This document shows positions 24,455-33,153 of a DNA stretch of 64,000 nucleotides, one piece after another (positions within the stretch are counted from its first letter, which is position 1; each line of letters begins with the position of its first letter). The DNA is from an uncultured Bacteroides sp. (GTDB lineage: Bacteria; Bacteroidota; Bacteroidia; Bacteroidales; Bacteroidaceae). The notes under the pieces were generated by a model. It saw nothing but the letters and a program-made list of their open reading frames with translations. It did no database searches and had not been told where the DNA came from. The translations under genes and the position numbers were made by a program. Location of the stretch: the NCBI RefSeq assembly GCF_963678845.1, contig NZ_OY787464.1, forward strand, positions 124,001-188,000. The letters run 5' to 3'.

Positions 24455-25324
24455 ATGGAAGCGAGTGAACTTATAAAAAAAGTTCGTCAGATTGAAATAA
24501 AGACTCGGGGACTATCGAATAATATCTTTGCCGGACAGTATCATTCTGCCTTTAAAGGGCGAGGTATGGCTTTTTCAGAAGTTCGTGAGTATCAATATGG
24601 CGATGATATACGAGATATTGATTGGAACGTGACGGCACGTTTCCACAAACCTTTTGTGAAAGTGTTTGAGGAAGAGCGTGAGCTTACAGTCATGCTATTA
24701 ATTGATGTGTCGGGAAGTCTTGAATTTGGAACAATTAAGCAGATGAAGAAAGATATGGTGACTGAAATAGCCGCCACTCTTGCTTTCTCTGCTATCCAGA
24801 ATAATGATAAAATCGGAGTAATCTTTTTCTCAGATAAAATTGAGAAGTTTATCCCGCCCAAGAAAGGCAGAAAACACATTTTGTTTATCATTCGTGAATT
24901 GATTGATTTTAAGGCAGAAAGCCGGAGAACAAACATCAAATTGGGAATGGAGTACCTTACGAATGTGATCAAAAAGAGATGTACAGCTTTTATTGTATCC
25001 GATTTTATTGATAATTCCGATTTTAAGAATGCATTGACGATTGCTAATCGCAAACATGATGTGGTAGCGATTCAGGTTTATGACAAACGTGTAGCTGAGC
25101 TTCCATCGGTGGGACTGATGAAAGTGAAAGATGCAGAAACCGGTCATGAACAATGGATTGATACTTCATCTGCAGCGTTGCGTAAAGTGCATCATGACTG
25201 GTGGATGAAAAAGCAGAGTATTCTTGGCGAAACATTTACGAAAAGTAATGTAGATTCGGTGTCTGTTCGTACGGACGAGGATTATGTGAAAGCGTTGTTG
25301 AACTTGTTTGCTAAAAGAAAGTAA
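24455..25324 (+). CDS. DUF58 / VWA-like protein
   Basis: A 289-residue soluble DUF58 protein with the family signature FSEVREYQYGDDIRDIDWNV near residues 45-64, followed by ELTVMLLIDVSGSLEFG, a VWA-type metal-site motif (DxSxS). DUF58 proteins are regular partners of MoxR ATPases. The gene lies between moxR and a BatD-tail-like membrane protein with 4-6 bp spacing, so it is certainly in the operon. Its direct partner is unknown. Confidence 0.94.
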   Translation: MEASELIKKVRQIEIKTRGLSNNIFAGQYHSAFKGRGMAFSEVREYQYGDDIRDIDWNVTARFHKPFVKVFEEERELTVMLLIDVSGSLEFGTIKQMKKDMVTEIAATLAFSAIQNNDKIGVIFFSDKIEKFIPPKKGRKHILFIIRELIDFKAESRRTNIKLGMEYLTNVIKKRCTAFIVSDFIDNSDFKNALTIANRKHDVVAIQVYDKRVAELPSVGLMKVKDAETGHEQWIDTSSAALRKVHHDWWMKKQSILGETFTKSNVDSVSVRTDEDYVKALLNLFAKRK

Positions 25325-25330
25325 TACGAA

Positions 25331-26434
25331 ATGAGTAAATACACATTATTGAAAAGCAGAAAATTCTTTATTGCACTGAGCTGTTTAGTGCTGTCTTCTT
25401 TTGCTCCTCAAAAAATGGCAGCTCAATCTGTAACTGTTGATGTTTCAATTGATTCATTGCAGATTATGATTGGAGAACAAGCAAAAATTCAGTTACAGGT
25501 AAGTCTTGATGCCAAACAGAAAGCTATTTTCCCCCATTTCAAAGACAGTCTGCTAAAGGGAATAGAGATTATAAACATTGCAAAGCCTGATACTCAGTAT
25601 CTCAATAACAGGCAACGTTTATTGATAACGCAGAAATATACAATAACATCTTTTGATTCTGCGCTGTATTATATACCTCCTTTTAGTATAATGGTGGGTT
25701 CAAAAGAATATAAATCAAAATCACTGGCATTAAAGGTTTATTCTCCACGTGTTGATGTAAGTCATCCCGATCATTACTACCCTCAGAAAGGGGTTATGAA
25801 TCCTCCGTTTGTATGGAGTGATTGGGTGGGAACAATTTTTCTTTCTATTTTGGGTATTCCATTGATGTTTCTGATTGTATACCTAATTATCCGTTTCAGA
25901 GATAATAAACCAATCATCAGACATATAAAGATAGAACCAAAAATTCCTCCTCATCAGCAGGCCATGAAGGAAATAGAGCGTATTAAGACAGAGAAAATCT
26001 GGCAGAAGGGTCACTCTAAAGAGTATTATACCGAATTGACCGATACTTTGCGTACATATATTCAAGATCGATTTGGATTTAGTGCTATGGAAATGACTTC
26101 TTCAGAGATTATTGAAAAGCTCATGGATGTTGAAGCTAAAGATATCAATGACTTGAAGTTTCTGTTCCAGACAGCAGACCTTGTTAAGTTTGCCAAGCAT
26201 GACCCAATGATGAATGAAAATGATTCTAATCTGTTGAATGCTATTTCTTTTATAAACGAAACAAAAGCAGAGGAGCAGGTTGATAAAAAACCAGTGCCTA
26301 CAGAGATTACAGTAGAAGAGAAACGTTCACGCAGAGCAAAAGTACTTTTGTCAGTTGGAATTGTCATATTGTCTGCTTGTGTTGCAGCAATCATTGCACA
26401 TATTGCGTTGAGACTGGCTGATCTATTCTTATAA
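25331..26434 (+). CDS. Membrane protein of the bat operon, BatD-tail-like
   Basis: A 367-residue protein with a signal peptide (FFIALSCLVLSSFAPQKMAA), an extracytoplasmic beta-rich domain, a membrane helix (about 177-200), a cytoplasmic domain and a last C-terminal helix. The cytoplasmic part (YYTELTDTLRTYIQDRFGFS, then TSSEIIEKL) has the same pattern as the tail of BatD (FYDEVLKALWGYISDKLNIP, then KDNVDSEL), so the two look paralogous. It may be a DUF4381-type component. It sits between the DUF58 and batA genes, a position often left as hypothetical in annotations. The function is not known. Confidence 0.8.
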   Translation: MSKYTLLKSRKFFIALSCLVLSSFAPQKMAAQSVTVDVSIDSLQIMIGEQAKIQLQVSLDAKQKAIFPHFKDSLLKGIEIINIAKPDTQYLNNRQRLLITQKYTITSFDSALYYIPPFSIMVGSKEYKSKSLALKVYSPRVDVSHPDHYYPQKGVMNPPFVWSDWVGTIFLSILGIPLMFLIVYLIIRFRDNKPIIRHIKIEPKIPPHQQAMKEIERIKTEKIWQKGHSKEYYTELTDTLRTYIQDRFGFSAMEMTSSEIIEKLMDVEAKDINDLKFLFQTADLVKFAKHDPMMNENDSNLLNAISFINETKAEEQVDKKPVPTEITVEEKRSRRAKVLLSVGIVILSACVAAIIAHIALRLADLFL

Positions 26435-26455
26435 ATGCGATAAAAAAATAGAAAG

Positions 26456-27439
26456 ATGATATTTGCTAATATTTATTATTTATTTCTGCTAATACTTCTT
26501 ATACCATATATTATGTGGTATATCCTGAAGCAACGGAAAAATGAAGCTTCTCTTCAGGTTTCCGATACAAGGGTATATGCTCACACTCCCAGAAGCTATA
26601 AGATCTATTTACTTCATGCACCTTTCGTGCTTAGAGTCATTGCTTTCGTGATGATTATTTTGATTCTTGCGCGTCCGCAAACTACAAATAATTGGCAGAA
26701 TACTGAGACTGAAGGAATTGATATTATGCTGGCTCTTGATATTTCAACAAGTATGCTGGCTGAAGATCTTAAACCTAATCGTATGGAGGCTGCCAAGGAT
26801 GTGGCTACGGAATTTATAAATGGCCGGCCTAATGATAACATCGGTATGACTCTTTTTGCAGCAGAAAGCTTCACTCAATGTCCGCTCACTGTTGATCACG
26901 GCGTTTTATTGAATCTCTTTCAGAATGTGAAATGTGGTATAATTGAAGATGGTACTGCTGTAGGTATGGGTATTGCAAATGCTGTATCCCGACTGAAAGA
27001 CAGTAAAGCCAAATCTAAAGTCATTATCCTGTTAACTGACGGATCAAACAATAAGGGAGATATATCTCCTCTTACTGCAGCCGAGATTGCTAAAAGTTTT
27101 GGAATCAGAGTTTATACTATTGGTGTGGGAACAAATGGTTTGGCTCCATATCCATATCCTACAGCTTCCGGAGTACAGTATATCAATATGCCGGTAGAAA
27201 TAGATGAATCTACTTTGAAACAGATAGCAGAAACTACAGATGGTGAGTATTTCCGGGCAACAAGCACTTCTAAACTGAAAGAAGTATATCAGGAAATTGA
27301 TAAACTGGAGAAGACTAAGTTAAATGTTAAAGCTTTCAGTAAGAGACAAGAAAATTATCAGCCATTTGCGCTGATCTTACTTATTTGTATTCTTAGTGAG
27401 GTGCTTTTGCGTAACTCAATATTAAAGAAAATACCATAA
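26456..27439 (+). CDS. batA: Aerotolerance protein BatA (VWA domain)
   Basis: A 327-residue inner-membrane protein: two N-terminal helices, a periplasmic or cytoplasmic VWA domain, and a C-terminal helix (FALILLICILSEVLL). The metal-ion-dependent adhesion site is complete: DISTSM (DxSxS), a Thr in the EDGTAVGMGIANAV segment, and LLTDGSNNKGDI. The bat (Bacteroides aerotolerance) genes were first described in B. fragilis, where their loss reduced oxygen tolerance. It is 16 bp upstream of a batB start region and similar to BatB throughout. Confidence 0.95.
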   Translation: MIFANIYYLFLLILLIPYIMWYILKQRKNEASLQVSDTRVYAHTPRSYKIYLLHAPFVLRVIAFVMIILILARPQTTNNWQNTETEGIDIMLALDISTSMLAEDLKPNRMEAAKDVATEFINGRPNDNIGMTLFAAESFTQCPLTVDHGVLLNLFQNVKCGIIEDGTAVGMGIANAVSRLKDSKAKSKVIILLTDGSNNKGDISPLTAAEIAKSFGIRVYTIGVGTNGLAPYPYPTASGVQYINMPVEIDESTLKQIAETTDGEYFRATSTSKLKEVYQEIDKLEKTKLNVKAFSKRQENYQPFALILLICILSEVLLRNSILKKIP

Positions 27440-27458
27440 ATTAAAAACAAGATAGACA

Positions 27459-28481
27459 ATGTTTCGATTTGCAGACCCGACATATTTATATCTACTTATA
27501 ATATTGCCATTCATTGTAGTTTTTTACTTGTATTCCAACTTAAAGAGAAGGAAAGCAATTAAAAAATTTGGCGATCCGGAATTGATGGCTCAACTAATGC
27601 CTGATGTTTCAAAGCATCGCCCGGATATTAAATTCTGGCTTATATTCTCAGCGTTGGCATTGACCATTGTACTGATGGCTCGTCCACAATTCGGATCCAA
27701 AACAGAGAAGGTTAAAAGAAACGGTGTGGAGGTAATCATTGCACTGGATATTTCTAATTCCATGTTAGCGCAAGATGTAGCTCCCAGCCGTTTACAAAAA
27801 GCTAAAATGCTGGTATCTAAAATGGTTGATGAACTTGATCAGGATAAAGTGGGTATGATTGTATTTGCAGGAGACGCTTATACACAATTACCTATAACCA
27901 GTGATTATATTTCAGCTAAAATGTTCCTGGAAACAATTACTCCGGAATTGATATCAAGACAAGGTACGGCCATTGGCTCTGCTATTGATCTTGCAACTCA
28001 TAGCTTTACCCAGCAAAAAGGAGTAGGGAGAGCTATTGTTGTTATTACAGATGGTGAGAACCACGAAGATGGTGCGGTAGAAGCAGCTAAAGCGGCTAAG
28101 AAAAATGGAATTACTGTCCATGTTCTGGGGGTTGGCTCTCCTGGCGGATCTCCAATTCCTATTGAAGGTTCTAGCAATTTCCGTAAAGACAAACAGGGCA
28201 ATGTTATTGTTACTCGTCTGAACGAAGGTATGTGTAGAGAGATAGCTGCTGCCGGAAAGGGCATTTATGCGCATGTTGATAATACAAATGGAGCGCAGAA
28301 AGCACTGAATAGTGAAATTGATAAGATGGCGAAAGCGGATGTTGAAAGTAGTTCGTATACAGGTTTCGACGAGCAATTTCAGGGAGTAGCATGGATTATC
28401 CTGATTTTACTAATAGCCGATTTGTTGCTGTTGGAACGCAAAAACCCGTTATTTAAGAATATAAAACTGTTTAAGATATAA
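27459..28481 (+). CDS. batB: Aerotolerance protein BatB (VWA domain)
   Basis: The second VWA paralogue of the operon, 340 residues, with two N-terminal membrane helices, a VWA domain and a C-terminal helix (GVAWIILILLIADLLLLE). The MIDAS residues are present in ALDISNSMLAQDV, the RQGTAIGSAIDLA Thr and VITDGENHEDGA. It probably forms a membrane complex with BatA, served by the MoxR ATPase; this is inferred from the genome context of the family. Spacing to batC is 10 bp. Confidence 0.95.
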   Translation: MFRFADPTYLYLLIILPFIVVFYLYSNLKRRKAIKKFGDPELMAQLMPDVSKHRPDIKFWLIFSALALTIVLMARPQFGSKTEKVKRNGVEVIIALDISNSMLAQDVAPSRLQKAKMLVSKMVDELDQDKVGMIVFAGDAYTQLPITSDYISAKMFLETITPELISRQGTAIGSAIDLATHSFTQQKGVGRAIVVITDGENHEDGAVEAAKAAKKNGITVHVLGVGSPGGSPIPIEGSSNFRKDKQGNVIVTRLNEGMCREIAAAGKGIYAHVDNTNGAQKALNSEIDKMAKADVESSSYTGFDEQFQGVAWIILILLIADLLLLERKNPLFKNIKLFKI

Positions 28482-28491
28482 ATAGAGAGAG

Positions 28492-29208
28492 ATGTCACAA
28501 GTTAAGTATATTATTTTTATAGCTTTTCTTCTTTTTGCAAATTGTGGAACATTTGCGCAAAAGACAGAGAGAGACTATATTCGCAAAGGGAACAGATTGT
28601 TTAATGACAGTTCCTTTGTGCAGGCGGAGGTAAATTACCGGAAGGCATTAGAGAAGAATCCCAATTCAACGGAAGCTTTATATAATTTAGGTAATACTTT
28701 GTCTCAGCAACGGAAGTTAAAAGAGGCTATGCAACAGTATACGGCGGCTTCCAAAAATGAAAAGAATAAAACTAAGCTTGCTAAAATCTATCATAATGCA
28801 GGGGTGTTGTTTTATGCAGCAAAGCATTATCAGGAAGCAGTTCAGTCTTATAGACAATCTCTGAGAAATAATCCTTCGGACGATGAAACAAGGTATAACC
28901 TGGCTTTGGCTATGAAAATGCTGAAAGATCAACAGAAAAATCAGCAAAACAAAGACAAGAATAAAAATAAAGATAAAAAGAAGGATAAAGACAAACAAAA
29001 TAAGGACGATCAAAAGAAAAAACAAGATCAAAAGAATAAAGACGATAAACAAAAGCAGCAGCCTAAGCCGCAGTCTAATAAGAATAAAATGTCTAAGGGA
29101 AATGCGGAACAACTGCTGAATGCAGCTATGCAAGATGAGAAACAACTTCAGGAAAAGGCTAAAAAACAATTAAAAAATCAAGGCCGGAACCTGGATAAAG
29201 ACTGGTAA
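28492..29208 (+). CDS. batC: Aerotolerance protein BatC (TPR, lysine-rich tail)
   Basis: A 238-residue exported TPR protein. The signal peptide ends near CGTFAQ, two to three TPR units follow (AEVNYRKALEKNPNSTEALY, HYQEAVQSYRQSLRNNPSDD), and the C-terminal third is an extreme low-complexity Lys/Asp/Asn/Gln tract starting KNKNKDKKKDKDKQNKDD. The tail makes the protein highly charged and probably unfolded. It sits between batB and batD and is presumably a periplasmic scaffold in the Bat complex. Confidence 0.92.
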   Translation: MSQVKYIIFIAFLLFANCGTFAQKTERDYIRKGNRLFNDSSFVQAEVNYRKALEKNPNSTEALYNLGNTLSQQRKLKEAMQQYTAASKNEKNKTKLAKIYHNAGVLFYAAKHYQEAVQSYRQSLRNNPSDDETRYNLALAMKMLKDQQKNQQNKDKNKNKDKKKDKDKQNKDDQKKKQDQKNKDDKQKQQPKPQSNKNKMSKGNAEQLLNAAMQDEKQLQEKAKKQLKNQGRNLDKDW

Positions 29209-29237
29209 ATTAATTTAGATATAAATATAGATAAGCA

Positions 29238-31064
29238 ATGAGGAAACTGATTTTCTTATTCATCATTTTACTGATACCCGGAATAAATAGTTTTGCTAAT
29301 AATGCGAAGATAGTTGCAGAAGCTCCGGACGTAGTCGCAGTAGGCGATCAATTTAGAATTACTTATACGGTAAACACACAGGATGCAAAGAGCTTTAGAG
29401 CTTCATCAATGAAGGGTCTGGATGTTTTAGCCGGACCTTATGAGTCAAGAATGACTAGTTCACTGAACATTAATGGTAAGGGCTCTACCGTTAGCTCCAT
29501 TACTTTCACATATACAGTAATGGCTAGTAAGCCGGGAACTTTTGCAATTGCACCTGCAAGCATTATTGCGAATGGTAATCCTATTACCTCAAATGCATTA
29601 AGAATTAAAGTTCTTCCTGCTGACCATTCTGGCAGTGGAAGTAGTTCTTCTTCCAAAGCCTCTCATTCTCAGTCATCAGGAACAAAGATCTCAGCAAATG
29701 ACTTAATTATTGTTGGTTCTGTAAACAAAACAAATGTTTATGAACAGGAAGCACTTGTTCTGACATATAAAATCTATGCATTAGTAGATTTAAGAGGCTT
29801 TGATAATGTTAAATTGCCCGACTTTAAAGGATTTCAATCACAGGAAGTAGAACTGCCACAAACAAAGCAGTTTTCTCTGGAACGTTATAAAGGAAAGAAT
29901 TATCATTCTGTAGTATATAGGCAGTTTGTACTTTTCCCTCAGCAAACAGGTAAATTAGTTATTAATCCGGCCAGATTTGATGCATCAATTGCTAAAGCAA
30001 TGAAAACAGATGATCCTTTTGATGCATTCTTCAATGGTGGGTCAAATGTTGTTGAAGTAAAGAAAACTATTGTTACTCCTCAGGTATCTGTAAATGTAAG
30101 AGCCTTACCTGCTGGAAAACCAGCAAACTTCTGTGGCGGAGTAGGAGGATTCACTCTTTCTTCATCTATCAATTCTAAAGAGGTAAAAACAAACGATGCA
30201 ATAACTATTAAAGTAACTATCTCCGGAGTAGGTAATCTTAAATTGATTGAGACTCCAAAGATCCAATTTCCTAAGGATTTTGAAGTTTATGATCCTAAGG
30301 TTACTAATAAATTTACTTTAACTAAAAGCGGTTTGTCAGGAAGCAAGGTAATTGAATATCTGGCAATACCTCGTTATGCAGGATCATACAAAATTCCATC
30401 TGCAAGTTTTTCATATTTTGATAGTAGTACCGGATCATATAAGACTCTCAGAACACAGGACTTTGATTTGAAAGTAGCCAAAGGAGCCGGTAATGCTAAT
30501 CAGGTAATTGCAAACTTTGCAAATAAAGAAGATCTAAAAGTATTAGGCTCTGATATCAGATATATAAAAACAAATGATGTAACGTTATCCGAGAAGGGAG
30601 ATTCCTTTTTTGGCTCATTACTTTATTATTTGCTTTATATCATTCCTGCATGTTTATTTGTAACCTTTGTTATAATGTACAGAAAACAAGCAGTAGAAAA
30701 TGCTAATGTTGCAAAAGTGCGCACTAAGAAAGCAAATAAAGTTGCAACAAAGAAAATGAAGATCGCTGGTAAACTTTTGAAAGAAAACAAGAAAGATGAA
30801 TTCTATGATGAGGTTTTAAAGGCGTTGTGGGGATATATAAGTGATAAACTGAATATTCCGGTTTCTAAGCTGACAAAAGATAATGTTGATTCTGAACTGA
30901 CCAATTATGGAGTGGATGGAGAGTTGACTAAAGAATTCTTGTCAGTGCTCAATCAGTGTGAATTTGCACGTTATGCTCCTGGTGATCCAAATGAAACAAT
31001 GGATAAGGTTTATTCTTCTGCCATTGAGGTAGTGAGTAAAATGGAAAACATAATAAAACACTAA
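29238..31064 (+). CDS. batD: Aerotolerance protein BatD
   Basis: A 608-residue BatD-family protein: signal peptide (LIFLFIILLIPGINSFA), beta-sandwich repeats in the periplasm (DVVAVGDQFRITYTVNTQDA, then NKTNVYEQEALVLTYKIYAL), a membrane helix near residue 465 (LLYYLLYIIPACLFVTFVIM), and a cytoplasmic helical tail (KDEFYDEVLKALWGYISDKL, CEFARYAPGDP). Length and layout are standard. The tail pattern recurs in the 25331-26434 protein of the same operon. Confidence 0.95.
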   Translation: MRKLIFLFIILLIPGINSFANNAKIVAEAPDVVAVGDQFRITYTVNTQDAKSFRASSMKGLDVLAGPYESRMTSSLNINGKGSTVSSITFTYTVMASKPGTFAIAPASIIANGNPITSNALRIKVLPADHSGSGSSSSSKASHSQSSGTKISANDLIIVGSVNKTNVYEQEALVLTYKIYALVDLRGFDNVKLPDFKGFQSQEVELPQTKQFSLERYKGKNYHSVVYRQFVLFPQQTGKLVINPARFDASIAKAMKTDDPFDAFFNGGSNVVEVKKTIVTPQVSVNVRALPAGKPANFCGGVGGFTLSSSINSKEVKTNDAITIKVTISGVGNLKLIETPKIQFPKDFEVYDPKVTNKFTLTKSGLSGSKVIEYLAIPRYAGSYKIPSASFSYFDSSTGSYKTLRTQDFDLKVAKGAGNANQVIANFANKEDLKVLGSDIRYIKTNDVTLSEKGDSFFGSLLYYLLYIIPACLFVTFVIMYRKQAVENANVAKVRTKKANKVATKKMKIAGKLLKENKKDEFYDEVLKALWGYISDKLNIPVSKLTKDNVDSELTNYGVDGELTKEFLSVLNQCEFARYAPGDPNETMDKVYSSAIEVVSKMENIIKH

Positions 31065-31083
31065 CAGATTAAGAAATTGTGAT

Positions 31084-31908
31084 ATGAAAAAAATTATATT
31101 TTTAGTATTAAGTATTCTGTGTTCTTTTAATCTTTTAGCTCAGGATTCGTTGGCTACGGACTCTGCAAAGATTTCCAGACCAGCCCGTAAAGAGTACTCT
31201 ACTGCCAGAATTGAAAATGCAACCAAAGCGCAGGGAGATAATGCTTATGTTCGTAATGATTATGCTGCTGCCATACAGATATATGAATCTTTGCTTAAAA
31301 CTAAAGGAGAGGCTGCCGATATTTATTATAATTTAGGTAATAGCTATTATAAAATAGGTGATATGGCTAAGGCTATATTGAACTATGAAAGGGCTTTATT
31401 GCTTAATCCTGGTGATGGCGATATTCGCACTAACCTGGAAATTGCTCGTAGTAAAATAGTAGATAAGACAGATGCTGCTCCTCAAATATTTTTTGTTAGT
31501 TGGACAAACTCTCTTATTAACTGTATGAGTGCTGACGCATGGGCAAAATACGGAATCGCTTCTTTTATATTTTTTATTTTAGGTCTTTATCTCTTTATAT
31601 TTTCAAAAAAGATTATCCTGAAAAAAATAGGATTTATTGCTTCAATAGCTTTACTTGTGATTGTTGTTTTATCTAATGTCTTTGCTTCTCATCAGAAAGA
31701 TCTCTTAATAAATCGTACTAATGCAATTATAATGACACCAAGCGTAACTGTTAAAAGTACGCCAAATGATAGTGGCACAGACTTGTTTATTATTCATGAA
31801 GGTCGCAAAGTTATCATCAAAGATAATTCCATGAAAGAATGGAAAGAAATTATTCTTGAAGATGGTAATGTTGGGTGGATTAAAACCGCTGATCTAGAAC
31901 TTATCTAA
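31084..31908 (+). CDS. batE: Aerotolerance protein BatE (TPR plus SH3-like domain)
   Basis: A 274-residue protein with a signal peptide (FLVLSILCSFNLLAQ), TPR units (AAIQIYESLLKTKGEAADIY, NLGNSYYKIGDMAKAILNYE), two membrane helices near 160-205 and a C-terminal bacterial SH3-like domain (TPSVTVKSTPNDSGTDLFII, GWIKTADLELI). This matches BatE. It is the last bat gene; the PAP2 phosphatase ATG is only 2 bp beyond its stop, so that gene is on the same transcript. Confidence 0.94.
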   Translation: MKKIIFLVLSILCSFNLLAQDSLATDSAKISRPARKEYSTARIENATKAQGDNAYVRNDYAAAIQIYESLLKTKGEAADIYYNLGNSYYKIGDMAKAILNYERALLLNPGDGDIRTNLEIARSKIVDKTDAAPQIFFVSWTNSLINCMSADAWAKYGIASFIFFILGLYLFIFSKKIILKKIGFIASIALLVIVVLSNVFASHQKDLLINRTNAIIMTPSVTVKSTPNDSGTDLFIIHEGRKVIIKDNSMKEWKEIILEDGNVGWIKTADLELI

Positions 31909-31910
31909 GT

Positions 31911-32627
31911 ATGATGAATGATATACAACAGTTGATACAGTGCGATAAAGAAGCTTTCCTTGCTTTAAATGGCAGTGATTCCACCTTCTGGGATGGATTT
32001 ATGTGGATTTACACAAGTACATTAATATGGATTCCATTGGCTCTTGTATTGCTGTATGTCATTATTCGGAATAATAAACTAAAAGAGGCTTTATTTATTA
32101 TTATTATGATCGCTATAACGGTTGTTATATGCGATCGTATATCATCTGGTGTTTTTAAACCAATATTTAAGCGTTTTCGCCCGGCACAAGACCCTGAGTT
32201 TATGTACCTTGTTGACATAGTGAATGGTTATAGGGGAGGGAAATACGGATTTATATCCAGCCATGCTGCTAATACTTTTGGCCTGATTACTTTTACATCT
32301 CTTTTGTTCAGGAAAAGAGAATTTACTTTCGGTTTCCTTTTATGGGCTATTATCTCATGTTATTCTCGTATATATTTGGGTGTTCATTATTTAGGTGATG
32401 TAATTTGTGGCGCTATTTTAGGTGTTATATCTGGCTTTTTAATATTCTATTTATATAAATATCTTGATAATAGATACATTAGAGATAATAGAATCAGGTA
32501 TTCAAGAAAATATACTTCTAGTGGCTATTTAGTATCAAACGTAAATATCTTACTAATAGCTTTGTTTACTACTATATTTATAATAATGATAGTAGGAATG
32601 CTAATATATCACTATTCTTATTTGTAA
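31911..32627 (+). CDS. PAP2-family membrane phosphatase
   Basis: A 238-residue polytopic PAP2 phosphatase. All three motifs of the superfamily are visible: KPIFKRFRP (K-x6-RP), SSHAANTF (the SGH-type motif, with S-S-H-A here), and SRIYLGVHYLGD (SR-x5-H-x3-D). Such enzymes in Bacteroidetes act as undecaprenyl-diphosphate or lipid A phosphatases. Joined to batE by a 2-bp gap. The exact substrate is not deducible. The SSHA in place of PSGH is common in this group. Confidence 0.92.
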   Translation: MMNDIQQLIQCDKEAFLALNGSDSTFWDGFMWIYTSTLIWIPLALVLLYVIIRNNKLKEALFIIIMIAITVVICDRISSGVFKPIFKRFRPAQDPEFMYLVDIVNGYRGGKYGFISSHAANTFGLITFTSLLFRKREFTFGFLLWAIISCYSRIYLGVHYLGDVICGAILGVISGFLIFYLYKYLDNRYIRDNRIRYSRKYTSSGYLVSNVNILLIALFTTIFIIMIVGMLIYHYSYL

Positions 32628-32763
32628 ATTCTTACGAATTAATGTGCCCGTTTAATTATTCTTTTATAGAAATTTAATGCATAAATAGTTTGATTTATCT
32701 TTTTTTTTAATTAAGTTTATAGCGTTATTTAATCAGTATAGTATTAACCCAAATTTCTATATT

Positions 32764-33057
32764 ATGAACAGAACAATAACTTTCAATGAACTTAGAAAAA
32801 TAAAAGATTCATTACCAAGCGGAAGTATGCACAAAATTGCTGACGAACTTAATTTGGATGTAGACACTGTTCGCAACTTCTTTGGTGGTAGCAATTTTAA
32901 GGAAGGTAAAAGTGTTGGACTTCATACTGAGCCGGGGCCTGATGGCGGACTGGTAATGCTTGATGACACAACAGTTCTTGATCTTGCTTTAAAAATATTA
33001 GAAGAACATAATATTAATCATCGGGAAGAATTTAGTGAAGAGTTAATGCATGCATAA
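32764..33057 (+). CDS. Small HTH-like protein, Bacteroidetes family
   Basis: A 97-residue protein. The N-terminal half reads as a helix-turn-helix (FNELRKIKDSLPSGSMHKIA, then DELNLDVDTVRNFFGGSNF), followed by a Gly-rich patch (GPDGGLVMLDDTTVLDLALK) and an acidic helix. I know similar short DNA-binding-type proteins from Bacteroides genomes but no function. It stands alone, with a terminator 15 bp after its stop. Confidence 0.7.
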   Translation: MNRTITFNELRKIKDSLPSGSMHKIADELNLDVDTVRNFFGGSNFKEGKSVGLHTEPGPDGGLVMLDDTTVLDLALKILEEHNINHREEFSEELMHA

Positions 33058-33072
33058 CCTATAAAATCAAAG

Positions 33073-33109
33073 TCCTGATTGATTCCTTCTTCAATTAGGA
33101 TTTTTTTTT
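33073..33109 (+). terminator. Terminator after the small HTH-like gene
   Basis: TCCTGATTGA (33073-33082) pairs with TCAATTAGGA (33091-33100) with one mismatch, and nine T's follow. Confidence 0.85.
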
Positions 33110-33153
33110 CTGTTTATTGAGTTATTAAATAATTACAATTAAACGAATATTAT

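Noticed and set aside
28717..29169. 150-codon minus-strand frame rich in Leu, Ile and Phe, looking like a membrane protein
   Set aside because: It is the complement of the Lys/Asp/Asn-rich tail of batC; the hydrophobicity follows from AT-rich codons on the other strand.
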